A stretch of 64,000 bases of DNA from Sphingomonas sanguinis NBRC 13937 (lineage in GTDB: Bacteria; Pseudomonadota; Alphaproteobacteria; Sphingomonadales; Sphingomonadaceae), in assembly GCF_001591005.1 (NCBI RefSeq), contig NZ_BCTY01000001.1, positions 62,001 to 126,000 on the forward strand. The letters are read 5' to 3'. Position 1 is the stretch's first letter. Every line of letters starts with the position of its first letter. Positions 44,253 to 54,064 of this stretch are shown piece by piece. Made by a program: the position numbers and the translations under genes. The notes below the pieces were generated by a model. It saw only the letters and a list, made by a program, of their open reading frames with translations, was not told the origin of the DNA and ran no database searches.

Positions 44253-45349
44253 AGACCGTCACCGTGTCGCTCGGCGACCGCAGCTATCCCATCCATATCG
44301 AGGGCGGCCTGCTGCCCCGCGCCGCCGAGTATCTCGCCCCCCTGTCGCGCGGGCGGCGTATGGCGATCGTGACCGACGAGAATGTCCGGCCGCATCTGGA
44401 GGTGCTTCAGGCGAGCTTGCGCGCGGCGGGTGTCGAGAGCGAGGCGATCGTCCTGCCGCCCGGCGAGAAGACCAAGAGCTGGGCGATGCTGGAGCATGTC
44501 TGCGACCGGCTGCTCGAACTGGGCGTCGAGCGCGCGGATCATGTCATTGCTCTCGGCGGCGGGGTGATCGGCGATCTGGTCGGTTTCGCCTGCTCGATCG
44601 TCAAGCGCGGCTGCCGCTTCGTGCAGATCCCGACGACTCTGTTGTCGCAGGTCGACTCGTCCGTCGGCGGGAAGACCGCGATCAATACGCGTGCGGGCAA
44701 GAACCTGATCGGCGCCTTCCACCAGCCCGCCATGGTGCTGATCGATCCGGACGTGCTCGACACGCTGCCCGCTCGGCAGGTCCGTGCGGGTTATGCCGAG
44801 GTGGTGAAGTACGGCCTGATTGACGATTTCGCCTTTTTCGAATGGTGCGAGGCGAATGCGCCTGCGCTTTTGGCGGGTGACGCGGAAGCGCGCGTCCATG
44901 CCATCGCCCATTCGGTCGCCGCCAAGGCGCGGATCGTGGCCGCGGACGAGCATGAGATCAACGGCATCCGCGCGCTCCTGAACCTGGGCCATACCTTCGG
45001 CCATGCGCTGGAGGCCGAGGCGGGATTTTCCGACCGGCTGCTTCATGGCGAGGGCGTGGCGGCGGGCTGTGCGCTGGCCTTCCGCTATTCGGTGCGCAAG
45101 GGGATAGGCGAACGGCAGGATGCCGAGCGGGTCGCCGCGCATTTCCGCGCGGTCGGCCTGCCTGATGGCCTCGCCGCCGCCGGGATCGATGCGCCGTCCG
45201 CGACGTTGGTCGAGCATATGAAGCATGACAAGAAGATGGCGGCGGGCACCCTGCCCTTCCTGCTCGCGCGGGGGATCGGGCAGACCTATCTCGACAAGAC
45301 GGTCGATCTGGCGGACGTCGCGGCCTTCCTGGACGCCGAGCCGCGCTGA
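44249..45349 (+). CDS. aroB: 3-dehydroquinate synthase
   Basis: 366 residues. NAD and zinc enzyme of the shikimate pathway. Motifs: [72 protein letters not shown], and the zinc ligands in [14 protein letters not shown] and LHGEGVAAG. It forms an aroK-aroB operon with DUF2256 starting at its stop codon. Confidence 0.97.
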   Translation: MKTVTVSLGDRSYPIHIEGGLLPRAAEYLAPLSRGRRMAIVTDENVRPHLEVLQASLRAAGVESEAIVLPPGEKTKSWAMLEHVCDRLLELGVERADHVIALGGGVIGDLVGFACSIVKRGCRFVQIPTTLLSQVDSSVGGKTAINTRAGKNLIGAFHQPAMVLIDPDVLDTLPARQVRAGYAEVVKYGLIDDFAFFEWCEANAPALLAGDAEARVHAIAHSVAAKARIVAADEHEINGIRALLNLGHTFGHALEAEAGFSDRLLHGEGVAAGCALAFRYSVRKGIGERQDAERVAAHFRAVGLPDGLAAAGIDAPSATLVEHMKHDKKMAAGTLPFLLARGIGQTYLDKTVDLADVAAFLDAEPR

Positions 45350-45489
45350 TGCCCAACGGGGTCGCCAAGCAGAATTTGCCGAGCAAGACCTGTCCGGCCT
45401 GTGGGCGACCCTTTACGTGGCGCAAGAAATGGGCGCGGGACTGGGATCAGGTGGTCTATTGTTCGGATGCCTGCCGGAAGAAACGGTAG
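45349..45489 (+). CDS. DUF2256 zinc-ribbon small protein
   Basis: 46 residues, [24 protein letters not shown] start, ending [10 protein letters not shown]. Four cysteines (CPAC and CSDAC) form a treble-clef/zinc-ribbon site. It starts in the aroB stop (TGATG) and stops three bases before the convergent photolyase gene. DUF2256 genes are frequently found next to photolyase or cryptochrome genes. Function unknown. Confidence 0.9.
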   Translation: MPNGVAKQNLPSKTCPACGRPFTWRKKWARDWDQVVYCSDACRKKR

Positions 45490-45492
45490 GGG

Positions 45493-46863
45493 CTATCCCC
45501 GCATGGCCTTCGCCGCCGCCAGTGCGCGTTCGCGCCCTTCGCGGTGGCCGATGATCTTGGCCGGATACGTCTTCGGACGACAGCCCGCGTCTTCGGGATC
45601 GTGGATCGCCGCATCCGACACGTTCTTCAACTCCGGCACCCATTGCCGGATATAGTCGCCCGCATCGAATTTCTCCGACTGGCTGAGCGGCGCCATGATC
45701 CGGCCGAACATGTTGGAGTCGATGCCCGTCCCCGCCACCCATTGCCAATTGACCGCGTTGTTCCCGTAATCGGCGTCGATCAGGCAGTCCCAAAACCAGC
45801 GCTCGCCCTCCCGCCAGTCGATCAGCAGATGCTTGATCAGGAACGAGGCGGTAATCATCCGCACCCGGTTGTGCATCCAGCCGGTCGCCCAGAGCTGCCG
45901 CATCCCTGCATCGACGATCGGATAGCCGGTGCGCCCGGTCTGCCAGGCCTTCAAATCAGCCTTGGCCTGCTGGCCACTGCGCCACGGCATCACGTCGAAC
46001 GCATCGCGGCCGTTGCGATCAGCATAGTCGGGCAACGCCATCACCACGCCATCGGTAAAGTCGCGCCACGCCAGTTCCTTGCGAAACGTCTCTGTATCGC
46101 CGCGCCGGTCCAACGAGTGCCAGACGGCGCGCACCGACACCTCACCGAAATGGAGATGCGGCGACAGGCGGGAGCTTCCCTCCTCCGACGGCATGTTGCG
46201 CGCCGTGTCATAGGCGACCGCCTTGTCGCCGAAATCCGCCATGCGTTCGCGCGCGGCCGCTTCGCCCGGTGTCCAGTCTTCGGCGAAACCGGTCGACCAG
46301 TCGGGCTTGGTCGGCAACAGCGCCCAGTCGGCGAGTTTCTCGCTTTTCGGCCACTGGCCGGGCGCATCCAGAGAGGATGGCGGATCTAGCGGATGGGCGG
46401 GCGGCATGTGCTCCTGAAGGCCCTTCCAGAACGCCGAGTAGATGCGGAACGGCTTGCCGCTGCCTGTGGTGACCAGTTCGGGTCTCGCGAGGTGATTGCC
46501 GTCGTGCAGGCACAGGCGGTCGCCCAGTTCCTCCTCGGCCGCGCGCCACCAGGGTTCATAATGGCGGATGGCGTGGATTGTCGTCGCCTCCGTATCCTCC
46601 ACGAGCGCGCGCAAGGTCTCGACCGCCTTGCCGCGTCGCAAGATCAGGCGACTGCCCAGCGCCTTCAGGTCCTTGGCCAGCGACGTCAGGCTGTGGTGCA
46701 GCCACCAGCGCTGCGCCGCTCCCATCCGCCAATCGCCGGGGGTGTCGTCGTCCAGGATGTAGACCGGAATGACCGGTCCTTGTTCCGCGGCGGCGAGAAG
46801 CGCGGGTTGGTCGTGAAGGCGAAGATCCTGGCGAAACCACAGGATCGTGGGGGATGCGGTCAT
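45493..46863 (-). CDS. phrB: Deoxyribodipyrimidine photo-lyase (class I CPD photolyase)
   Basis: 456 residues from MTASPTILWFRQDLRLHDQ. N-terminal antenna-chromophore Rossmann domain (LWFRQDLRLHDQPALL), C-terminal helical FAD domain with SRLSPHLHFGEVSVR, WRDFTDGVV, TGYPIVDAGMRQLWATGWMHNRVRMITASFL and WREGERWFWDCLIDADYGNNAVNWQWVAGTG. It repairs UV pyrimidine dimers using blue light. The Trp set for photoreduction looks present. Confidence 0.95.
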   Translation of the reverse strand: MTASPTILWFRQDLRLHDQPALLAAAEQGPVIPVYILDDDTPGDWRMGAAQRWWLHHSLTSLAKDLKALGSRLILRRGKAVETLRALVEDTEATTIHAIRHYEPWWRAAEEELGDRLCLHDGNHLARPELVTTGSGKPFRIYSAFWKGLQEHMPPAHPLDPPSSLDAPGQWPKSEKLADWALLPTKPDWSTGFAEDWTPGEAAARERMADFGDKAVAYDTARNMPSEEGSSRLSPHLHFGEVSVRAVWHSLDRRGDTETFRKELAWRDFTDGVVMALPDYADRNGRDAFDVMPWRSGQQAKADLKAWQTGRTGYPIVDAGMRQLWATGWMHNRVRMITASFLIKHLLIDWREGERWFWDCLIDADYGNNAVNWQWVAGTGIDSNMFGRIMAPLSQSEKFDAGDYIRQWVPELKNVSDAAIHDPEDAGCRPKTYPAKIIGHREGRERALAAAKAMRG

Positions 46864-46870
46864 CCAGCCG

Positions 46871-47794
46871 CTACGCTTCGATACGCGCCGGGTTCCGATG
46901 GGACAGTCTTTCACCCAGAGTCAGGATGGCGTCGACATGCCGCTGCGCGATCGCCATCACATCCTCGCCATAGCCGCCGCCCACCGTGCTCGCCAGCGGC
47001 ACCCCCCGCGCCAGGGCGATGTCCGCAATCAGCGTTTCGCGCGCGATCAGCCCTTCGCGCGTCACGGCCAATCGCCCCAGCCGATCCTCGACAAAGGGAT
47101 CGACGCCCGCCTGATAGAGGATGATATCGGGCCGATGTTCGTCGAGGAACGGCACCAGCGTCGCCTCCAGCTCCGCCAGATACCCATCGTCGTCGACGCC
47201 GTCCGCCAGGCCGACGTCCAGGGTCGAGCGGGCCTTGCGGGCGGGGAAATTCTTCTCGGCATGGATCGAGTATGTCGCGATGTCATGCCGTCCCGCCGTC
47301 AACGCGGCAGTTCCGTCGCCTTGGTGCACGTCGCAATCCACGATCGCGACCCGCGCCACCACATTCTGTTCGACAAGCCGCACTGCCGCGACTGCCAGAT
47401 CGTTAAATACGCAATAGCCCGCGCCGGTATTGGCGAGCGCATGATGGCTGCCCCCTGCCGTATTGGCGGCAAAACCGTGTTCGAGCGCCAGCATCGCCGC
47501 CGTCCATGTCCCGCCCGGCACCGCCTGTGCACGAAAGGCGACCTGTTCGGTGATCGGAAAGCCCGTCCGCCGCGTCTTTTCGGGCGGTACCCGTGCCTCC
47601 AGCACTTCCGCGACATAGTCCGGGTCGTGCACCGCCTCCAGCCATGCGCGCGGGATCAGCGCCGGTTCGGTCCAGGCCACCGCTTCCCCCTGCGCGCGGA
47701 GCAGATCGCGGATCGCGCCGTTTTTGCCCCAGCGATAGGTGGAGCGCGCCGGAGCCTCGGTCACATAGGCGGGGTGATGGACGACATGGATCAT
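46871..47794 (-). CDS. Histone-deacetylase-family (acetylpolyamine/acetoin-type) deacylase
   Basis: About 307 residues from MIHVVHHPAYVTEAPARS; upstream Mets at 47815 and 47824 would overlap the divergent esterase gene. Zinc deacylase motifs: GGSHHAL (tandem His), YCVFNDLAVAA, IVDCDVHQGDGTAALT (Asp and His ligands), YQAGVDPFVEDRLG, and TVGGGYG near the end. Bacterial members deacetylate polyamines or acetyl-lysine. It ends eight bases before the phrB start on the same strand. Confidence 0.85.
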   Translation of the reverse strand: MIHVVHHPAYVTEAPARSTYRWGKNGAIRDLLRAQGEAVAWTEPALIPRAWLEAVHDPDYVAEVLEARVPPEKTRRTGFPITEQVAFRAQAVPGGTWTAAMLALEHGFAANTAGGSHHALANTGAGYCVFNDLAVAAVRLVEQNVVARVAIVDCDVHQGDGTAALTAGRHDIATYSIHAEKNFPARKARSTLDVGLADGVDDDGYLAELEATLVPFLDEHRPDIILYQAGVDPFVEDRLGRLAVTREGLIARETLIADIALARGVPLASTVGGGYGEDVMAIAQRHVDAILTLGERLSHRNPARIEA

Positions 47795-47813
47795 CGCCCC
47801 TAGGTAGGAAGCC

Positions 47814-48788
47814 ATGACCCGCAATAGGAGGGCTCCCGCCCCGCTGCCCGAGCTGCGCGCCGATGTCGCCCGCTTCCTCGGCTATTATAACCGCCTGCCC
47901 GGCCCGCCCCAGGAGCAGCGTGGCCCAGAGGCCGCCCGTGAGATGATGCGCGCCGCGCGCGACCTGACCGACCCGCCGATCGGGCCGCTGGGTACCGAGC
48001 ACCGCTTCACGATCGACGGACCGGCGGGCCCGATCCCGGCGCGACGGTTCGATCCACGCGAGGATCGCGACGCAGGGCCGGTCGTGCTTTTCTTTCATGG
48101 CGGCGGCTTCGTGATCGGCGATATCGACACCCATGCGCCACTCGCCGCCGAGATGGCCCGGACGCTCGACCTGCCTGTCGTCTCTATCGACTATCGCCTC
48201 GCCCCCGAGCATCCCTGGCCCGCTGCCCCGGATGACTGCGAAGCGGCGGCGCGCTGGCTGGCAGAACAGCCGGACACCACCGGCCTGATCGTCGCGGGCG
48301 ACAGCGCGGGCGGGACGCTGGCCATCGTCGCCGCCATGGCCTTGCGCGACCGACCCGCCGCCGTGCCGGTGATCGCGCAAGCCCTACTCTATCCCGCCGC
48401 GGACATGGCGCGGGCGCATCCGTCGCTACGCGATTTCGCCGAGGGGCATTTCCTGACCCGCGCGATGCTCGACTGGTTCGTCGCCTGCTATGCCGCAGAC
48501 CTCAGCGATGTTCGCGCCGCGCCGATGCGGGCCGACCTCGGCGGGATGCCGCCCGCCATCGTCATGACCGCCGAGTGCGATCCGATCCGCGACCAGGGCC
48601 GCACCTATGCCGCCGCGCTCGCCCGTGCGGGCGGGTCGGTGACCTTCCGCGAGGCCAAGGGCACGATCCATGGCTTTGCGACGCTGCGCAAAGCGATCCC
48701 GTCGGGCGTGGCCGATCTGACCGCATTCCTGCTTGCGTTGAAGGCCATGATCGTCGAGGCGGAGGATATCCGCCCGATGGGACAATGA
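47814..48788 (+). CDS. Alpha/beta hydrolase, HSL/acetyl-esterase family
   Basis: 324 residues. The oxyanion-hole HGGG motif is in FFHGGGFVIGD, the nucleophile in GDSAGGTLAI, the catalytic Asp in AECDPIRDQG and His in GTIHGFATL. It probably hydrolyses short-chain esters in the cytosol. It overlaps rppH by ATGA, so they are co-translated. Confidence 0.88.
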   Translation: MTRNRRAPAPLPELRADVARFLGYYNRLPGPPQEQRGPEAAREMMRAARDLTDPPIGPLGTEHRFTIDGPAGPIPARRFDPREDRDAGPVVLFFHGGGFVIGDIDTHAPLAAEMARTLDLPVVSIDYRLAPEHPWPAAPDDCEAAARWLAEQPDTTGLIVAGDSAGGTLAIVAAMALRDRPAAVPVIAQALLYPAADMARAHPSLRDFAEGHFLTRAMLDWFVACYAADLSDVRAAPMRADLGGMPPAIVMTAECDPIRDQGRTYAAALARAGGSVTFREAKGTIHGFATLRKAIPSGVADLTAFLLALKAMIVEAEDIRPMGQ

Positions 48789-49306
48789 TCATGACCGACC
48801 TTCCCTATCGCCCCTGCGCGGGCGTCATCCTGATGAACCGAGACGGCCGGGTATTCGTCGGCCAGCGCATCGATTCGACGCTGGAAGCGTGGCAGCTGCC
48901 GCAGGGCGGGATCGATCCGGGCGAGGATGCCGACACGGCCGCCTTGCGCGAGCTGTTCGAGGAAACCGGCGTCACCGCCGACAAGGTCGAGCTGATCGCC
49001 CGTGCCCCGCGCGAGCTGACTTACGACCTGCCCGACGACCTGATCGGCAAGGTGTGGAAGGGCAAGTGGCGCGGCCAGCGGCAGAGTTGGTTCCTCTATC
49101 GCTTCCTGGGCGAGGACGGCGACATCCGTATCGAGACCGAACATCCGGAATTCCGCGCCTGGCGCTGGGCCGAGCCGGAAACGCTGCCCGCGATGATCGT
49201 GCCGTTCAAAAAGGCGCTGTACGAGGAACTGCTGGTCGTCTTCGCGGAGCATTTCGCCGCACATCATGGCGACCGTGCGGTTTCCTCGGTCGCGGACGAG
49301 GCATAA
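48785..49306 (+). CDS. rppH: RNA pyrophosphohydrolase
   Basis: 173 residues (ATG 48791 possible). Nudix box GGIDPGEDADTAALREL, then FEETGV. YRPCAGVILMN and the late KKALYEELLVVFAEHF helix match RppH. It removes pyrophosphate from 5'-triphosphate mRNA and starts degradation. Alphaproteobacterial members are of the RppH/NudH type. Confidence 0.92.
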   Translation: MIMTDLPYRPCAGVILMNRDGRVFVGQRIDSTLEAWQLPQGGIDPGEDADTAALRELFEETGVTADKVELIARAPRELTYDLPDDLIGKVWKGKWRGQRQSWFLYRFLGEDGDIRIETEHPEFRAWRWAEPETLPAMIVPFKKALYEELLVVFAEHFAAHHGDRAVSSVADEA

Positions 49307-49317
49307 GGCTGATCCTC

Positions 49318-50229
49318 ATGAACACGCGGCTGTTGCTGATCCCGATGGCGCTGGGCCTGCTCGCCAATGTCGAGCCCAACGATCCCGATCCCGCGCTGAT
49401 CCCGCCGCAGATCCGCGCGATGCTGGAGGCGGCGATCGCCAGCGGGAACGAGAACGACATCACCACCGTCGTCCGCTACGCACGCAACGCCGTACCCGAA
49501 GCGGCGGATGCGATCGACGCGATGGCCGATGTCTGGCGCGACGAAAAGACCGCCAGCCGCAGCCGGACGATCCGCGAGGCGACGTTCTTCGACCTGTGGC
49601 ATGGCCGCGTCGAGTTGGGCGGCTTCGCGACGACGGGCAACAGCCAGAATATCGGCCTGACCGGCATCGTCGACCTGAACCGCGAGGGGCTGCGCTGGCG
49701 GCACAAGCTGCGCTTCCAGGGTGATTACCAGGAAAGCTTCAACGTCGTCAGCCGCGAACATTATGTCGCGTCCTACGAACCCAATTTCAAACTCAGCGCC
49801 AACAACTATGTCTACGGCGCGGCGCAGTATGAAAGCGACAAGTTCCTCGGCTATTTCAACCGTTTCTCCGCGTCGAGCGGCGCGGGCTACAGCGCCATTC
49901 GCAAACCCCGCATGACGCTCGACGTCGAACTCGGCCCTGCCTTCCGACACACCGAATTTACCGATGGCCGGATCGAAAGCGCCCTGGCCGCGCGCGGCAA
50001 TCTGAACTTCGTGTGGAAGCTGACGCCAGCCATGTCGTTCAACCAGAACGCCTCGGCCTATGTCCAGAAGTTTAACAGCACCGTCAGCACCAATTCGGCG
50101 TTGAATGCCAAGCTCTTCGGTCCGCTGTCCGCCTCGCTCTCCTACAATGTCCAATATGAAAGCGAGCCGCCGGTCGGCCGCCAGACGACCGACACGATTA
50201 CCCGCGCCTCGGTGGTCTACAGCTTCTAA
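49318..50229 (+). CDS. DUF481 (YdiY-like) outer-membrane beta-barrel protein
   Basis: 303 residues from MNTRLLLIPMALGLLANVEP. After a short leader it has a helical N-terminal segment, then alternating strands characteristic of DUF481 (VELGGFATTGNSQNIGLTG, RHKLRFQGDYQESFNVVSREHY, AAQYESDKFLGYFNR), ending in VYSF, the C-terminal aromatic of outer-membrane barrels. Members are salt- or stress-linked porin-like proteins of unknown substrate. The frame follows rppH by 11 bases. Confidence 0.85.
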   Translation: MNTRLLLIPMALGLLANVEPNDPDPALIPPQIRAMLEAAIASGNENDITTVVRYARNAVPEAADAIDAMADVWRDEKTASRSRTIREATFFDLWHGRVELGGFATTGNSQNIGLTGIVDLNREGLRWRHKLRFQGDYQESFNVVSREHYVASYEPNFKLSANNYVYGAAQYESDKFLGYFNRFSASSGAGYSAIRKPRMTLDVELGPAFRHTEFTDGRIESALAARGNLNFVWKLTPAMSFNQNASAYVQKFNSTVSTNSALNAKLFGPLSASLSYNVQYESEPPVGRQTTDTITRASVVYSF

Positions 50230-50279
50230 TTTCCGAAGCGGGGTTCACCTTGGCGGTCTGCTTGGCCTAGGTAAGGCCG

Positions 50280-51482
50280 ATGGAGAGACTGAACCCGATC
50301 GAGCGTGACGCCGTGGCGTCCGCCGCCGCCTACCCCATGCTGCCCCTCGTAGAAGAGTGGAGCGCGATCAACAGCGGTACCCGCAACATGGCCGGTCTGG
50401 CGATCATGGTCGACCGGCTGGCGGCGGCGTTCTGCGCGCTGCCCGGTACGCTCAGCCTGATCGACCCCGAACCGGTCGAGCGCGTCGGCGCCGATGGCAC
50501 GCCCTCTCCCTTGGAGCATGGCCGCCACCTGCGCCTGTCGGTCCGCCCCCAGGCGCCGGTGCAGATGCTGTTCACCGGCCATATGGACACGGTCTATCCG
50601 GTCGACCATCCCTTTCAGGCGGTGACGCGGATCGACGACAACCGGCTGGGCGGGCCCGGCGTCGCCGACATGAAGGGCGGCTTGGCGGTACTGCTCGCCG
50701 CCCTGTCGGCGGTGGAGGCCAGCCCCTTGGCAGAGCGCTTCGGCTATGACGTGCTCATCAACTCGGACGAGGAAACCGGCTCTGCCTCTTCCGCCGCGCT
50801 GATCGCCCGGTGCGCGAGTGGCAAAGTCGCCGCGCTGACCTATGAGCCCGCGCTTCCCGACGGCACGCTGGCCGGCGCGCGGGGCGGCACCGGCAATTTC
50901 ACCATCGTCGTGCGGGGCCGAAGCGCCCATGCGGGCCGCAACCCCGAGGAGGGGCGCAACGCCATTGTCGCGGCGGCGCGGATCACGGTGGAACTGTCGC
51001 AACTCGCTGCCGCCGACATCACCGTCAACCCGGCGCGGATCGATGGTGGCGGACCGAACAATGTCGTGCCCGACCTGGCCATGCTGCACGTCAATTTCCG
51101 ACCCCGCGCGCTGGCCGCGATCGAGCGGACCGGCCCTGCCATGCAGGCCATCGCAGAACGGATCGCCGCCGACCATGATGTGAGCGTCAAGGTGCATGGC
51201 AGCTTTAATCGTCCGCCCAAGCCCATCGACGACGGCGCGGCGCGGTTGTTCGAGACCGTTCGCGCGGCAGGCGGGGACCTGGGCCTCACCATCGGCTGGC
51301 GCGACACGGGCGGCGTGTGCGACGGCAACAATATCGCCGCGGCGGGCGTGCCGGTGGTCGATACCATGGGGGTACGCGGCGGCGCGATTCATTCGCCCGA
51401 CGAGTATATGCTGATCGACAGCCTGGCCGAACGCGCGGGCTTGTCGGCGCTGACCATCCTGCGCATCATCGGTGCCGCATGA
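50280..51482 (+). CDS. M20 family hydrolase in the arginine succinyltransferase operon
   Basis: 400 residues. Zinc ligands and catalytic residues are visible in LFTGHMDTVYPVD (His, Asp), GVADMKGGLAVL (Asp), NSDEETGSAS (Glu-Glu) and HSPDEYM (His). GHMDTVY resembles glutamate carboxypeptidase (CPG2)-type members, which hydrolyse N-acyl glutamates. It overlaps astA by ATGA. This makes it a candidate for the missing last step of the AST pathway, succinylglutamate hydrolysis, replacing AstE; inference only. Confidence 0.82.
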   Translation: MERLNPIERDAVASAAAYPMLPLVEEWSAINSGTRNMAGLAIMVDRLAAAFCALPGTLSLIDPEPVERVGADGTPSPLEHGRHLRLSVRPQAPVQMLFTGHMDTVYPVDHPFQAVTRIDDNRLGGPGVADMKGGLAVLLAALSAVEASPLAERFGYDVLINSDEETGSASSAALIARCASGKVAALTYEPALPDGTLAGARGGTGNFTIVVRGRSAHAGRNPEEGRNAIVAAARITVELSQLAAADITVNPARIDGGGPNNVVPDLAMLHVNFRPRALAAIERTGPAMQAIAERIAADHDVSVKVHGSFNRPPKPIDDGAARLFETVRAAGGDLGLTIGWRDTGGVCDGNNIAAAGVPVVDTMGVRGGAIHSPDEYMLIDSLAERAGLSALTILRIIGAA

Positions 51483-52498
51483 GCCGCTTCTGCATCCGTC
51501 CCGCTGTCGATAGCGACGTCCGTCACCTGTATGAAATGGCCAAGCTGACCGGTGGCGGCTTCACCAACCTGCCCCCCGACCGCCGCGCCCTGACCGCCAA
51601 GCTCGCCCGCAGCCATGAGGCCTTTGCCCGGGAGGCGGACGGCAGCATCCGCGACGAGCTGTTCGTCCTGATGCTGGAGGATCAATCGACCGGCGATGTG
51701 CGCGGCACGTGCCAGATCTTCACCCATGTCGGGCAGAAACATCCTTTCTACAGCTATCGCATCGGCACGCTGACCCAGCATAGCCGCGAGCTGGACCGGA
51801 CCTTCCGCGCCGAGATGCTGTCGCTGGCCACCGATCTGGAAGGCGCGAGCGAGGTCGGCGGCCTGTTCCTCCATCCCGGCGAGCGTGCCGGGGGGCTGGG
51901 CCTGCTGCTGGCGCGAAGCCGCTATCTGTTCATGCGGGCCAACCGCCCACGCTTCGCCGACCGCGTGCTGGCCGAATTGCGCGGGGTGATCGACGAGGCG
52001 GGCGGATCGCCCTTCTGGGATGGCTTGGCGGGCCGCTTCTTCGGCATGAATTTCCAGCAGGCCGACGAGTTCAATGCGATCCACGGCCATCAGTTCATCG
52101 CCGACCTGATGCCCAAGCATCCCATCTACACCGCGATGCTGACCGAGTCGGCGCGCGCCGCCATCGGCCTGCCGCATCCCTCGGGCCGCGCCGCGATGCG
52201 GATGCTCGAAAATGAGGGCTTCGCCTTCGAGCATTATATCGACATTTTCGACGGCGGACCGACCATGACCGCGCGAACCGACCAGGTGCGCACCATTCGC
52301 GACTCGCGCGAAAGCACGGTGGTCGCGATCGACGCGCAGCCGGGGCGAGAGGCCCTGGTCGCGGCGGGGCGGCTGGCCGATTTCCGCTGCGCCCTTGCCG
52401 ACATTCGCGACGGTGATGGCGGGGTCATCCTGTCCGAGGAAACCGCCCGCACGCTCGACCTGACGGTCGGCGATACCGTCCTCCATATCGATCGGTGA
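51479..52498 (+). CDS. astA: Arginine N-succinyltransferase
   Basis: 339 residues from MSRFCIRPAVDSDVRHLYEMAKLTGGGFTNLPPDR. GNAT-fold enzyme that succinylates arginine with succinyl-CoA, first step of the AST degradation route. Characteristic blocks include FSYRIGTLTQHSRELD-like sequence, FLHPGERAGGLGLLLARSRYLFMR and FFGMNFQQADEF. It is followed directly by astB. Confidence 0.95.
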   Translation: MSRFCIRPAVDSDVRHLYEMAKLTGGGFTNLPPDRRALTAKLARSHEAFAREADGSIRDELFVLMLEDQSTGDVRGTCQIFTHVGQKHPFYSYRIGTLTQHSRELDRTFRAEMLSLATDLEGASEVGGLFLHPGERAGGLGLLLARSRYLFMRANRPRFADRVLAELRGVIDEAGGSPFWDGLAGRFFGMNFQQADEFNAIHGHQFIADLMPKHPIYTAMLTESARAAIGLPHPSGRAAMRMLENEGFAFEHYIDIFDGGPTMTARTDQVRTIRDSRESTVVAIDAQPGREALVAAGRLADFRCALADIRDGDGGVILSEETARTLDLTVGDTVLHIDR

Positions 52499-52503
52499 GC
52501 GCC

Positions 52504-53757
52504 ATGCTGAGAGAGATCAATTTCGACGGCATCATCGGGCCGAGCCACAATTATGCCGGGCTCAGCCATGGCAACCTCGCCGCCACCCGCAATGCGGGCA
52601 AGACCTCGCAGCCTAGGGCCGCCGCGCTTCAGGGGATCGCCAAGATGCGCGCGAACCTCGACCTGGGGCTGGTCCAGGGCATCCTGTTGCCGCACCCCCG
52701 GCCCGACCATGGCTGGTTGACGCGGCTGGCGACCGATTATGACAGCGCCTCGCCGGTCCTGAAGGCGCAGAGCCTGTCCGCCTCGGCCATGTGGGCGGCC
52801 AATGCCGCGACCGTCTCGCCCTCACCCGATGCGCGCGACGGGCGCTGCCACCTGACGGTGGCCAACCTACTGACCATGCCGCATCGCAGCCATGAATGGC
52901 CCGCGACGCTGGCGCAGCTGCGGCTGATCTTCGCCGATCCGGCCTTTATCGTCCATGCGCCCGTGCCCGCGCCCTTTGGCGACGAGGGTGCGGCCAATCA
53001 TATGCGGCTGTGCAGCGGGCACGATCATCCGGGCGTCGAAGTCTTCGTCTATGGCGAAAGCGGCGGCCCCTTCCCCGCGCGCCAGCATCGCGAGGCTTGC
53101 GAGGCCGTCGCGCGCGCGCATCGCCTGTCCCCCGACAGGGTGCTCTTCGTCCGCCAGTCCGACGCCGCCATCGCGGCGGGAGCCTTCCATAATGACGTGG
53201 TCGCGGTCGCCAACGAACGCGTGCTGTTCGCGCACGAACAGGCCTTTGCCGATCGCGACACCTTCTACGCCGACCTGCGCACCCTGATGCCCGATGTCGA
53301 GATCGTCGAGGTTCCCGCCGACCGGGTGAGCCTGGCGGATGCCATCGCCTCCTACCTCTTCAATGCTCAGCTGGTGACGCCGCCGGGCGGCGAGCCGACG
53401 CTGATCCTGCCGCAGGAGGCGCGCGACAATGCAGCCGTATGGTCCTGGCTTCAGGAGCATGTCGCGGGCAATGGCCCGATCCGGCGGCTGGAGGTCGTGA
53501 ACGTCCGCGAATCGATGGCCAATGGCGGCGGGCCCGCCTGCCTCCGGTTGCGCGTCGTCGCCGATCCCGCAACCATCGACCCGCGTTTCCTGGTCGATCA
53601 CGCCCGACTCGACCGCATCGCCGCGATTGTCGAGGCGCATTGGCCCGAGGCGATCGACCCGACCGAGATCGGCGACCCTGCGCTGATCGCCAAGGTCGAG
53701 GCGGCGCGGACCGCCCTGCTGACCGAGCTGGACTGTCTCATATTGGCAACCGGTTGA
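52504..53757 (+). CDS. astB: N-succinylarginine dihydrolase
   Basis: 417 residues from MLREINFDGIIGPSHNYAGLSHG; a GTG three codons upstream overlaps astA. Amidinotransferase-fold enzyme that converts succinylarginine to succinylornithine, CO2 and ammonia. Motifs: SASAMWAANAATVSPS, FGDEGAANHMRLC, RQSDAAIAAGAFHNDVVAVAN with the catalytic His, NGGGPACLRLRVV with catalytic Cys. astC, astD and astE are absent from the window. Confidence 0.96.
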   Translation: MLREINFDGIIGPSHNYAGLSHGNLAATRNAGKTSQPRAAALQGIAKMRANLDLGLVQGILLPHPRPDHGWLTRLATDYDSASPVLKAQSLSASAMWAANAATVSPSPDARDGRCHLTVANLLTMPHRSHEWPATLAQLRLIFADPAFIVHAPVPAPFGDEGAANHMRLCSGHDHPGVEVFVYGESGGPFPARQHREACEAVARAHRLSPDRVLFVRQSDAAIAAGAFHNDVVAVANERVLFAHEQAFADRDTFYADLRTLMPDVEIVEVPADRVSLADAIASYLFNAQLVTPPGGEPTLILPQEARDNAAVWSWLQEHVAGNGPIRRLEVVNVRESMANGGGPACLRLRVVADPATIDPRFLVDHARLDRIAAIVEAHWPEAIDPTEIGDPALIAKVEAARTALLTELDCLILATG

Positions 53758-53796
53758 GGCTTGGCGACGGGGCGATCCGGTGGTGTAACGCACGGC

Positions 53797-54015
53797 ATGT
53801 GGTCCCGCCTGGTTGCCCTGTTCACCATCAAGACGAAGTTCGAGGCGTTTCTTGTAATCTACGGGCTCGGCCTCGGCGCGGTCGAGCGGGGCATGCACTA
53901 TCTGACCCTGTATCCCGGCTGGCAGGGCAAGCTGCTCTTCGCCGCCTGCCCTATCGCGGTGTTCATGGCGGGGGCGCGAATCCTGGACTCGCTGGAGCGG
54001 GACTATCGCGATTGA
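53797..54015 (+). CDS. Small two-helix membrane protein
   Basis: 72 residues from [25 protein letters not shown]. Two hydrophobic segments ([15 protein letters not shown] and [14 protein letters not shown]). The C-terminus is charged. It lies between astB and cysD with no clear link to either. Not recognised. Confidence 0.7.
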   Translation: MWSRLVALFTIKTKFEAFLVIYGLGLGAVERGMHYLTLYPGWQGKLLFAACPIAVFMAGARILDSLERDYRD

Positions 54016-54064
54016 CAGGATAAGTTGGTCGCGCGGTTCGCTGGCGACATTATCTGACAATCCG

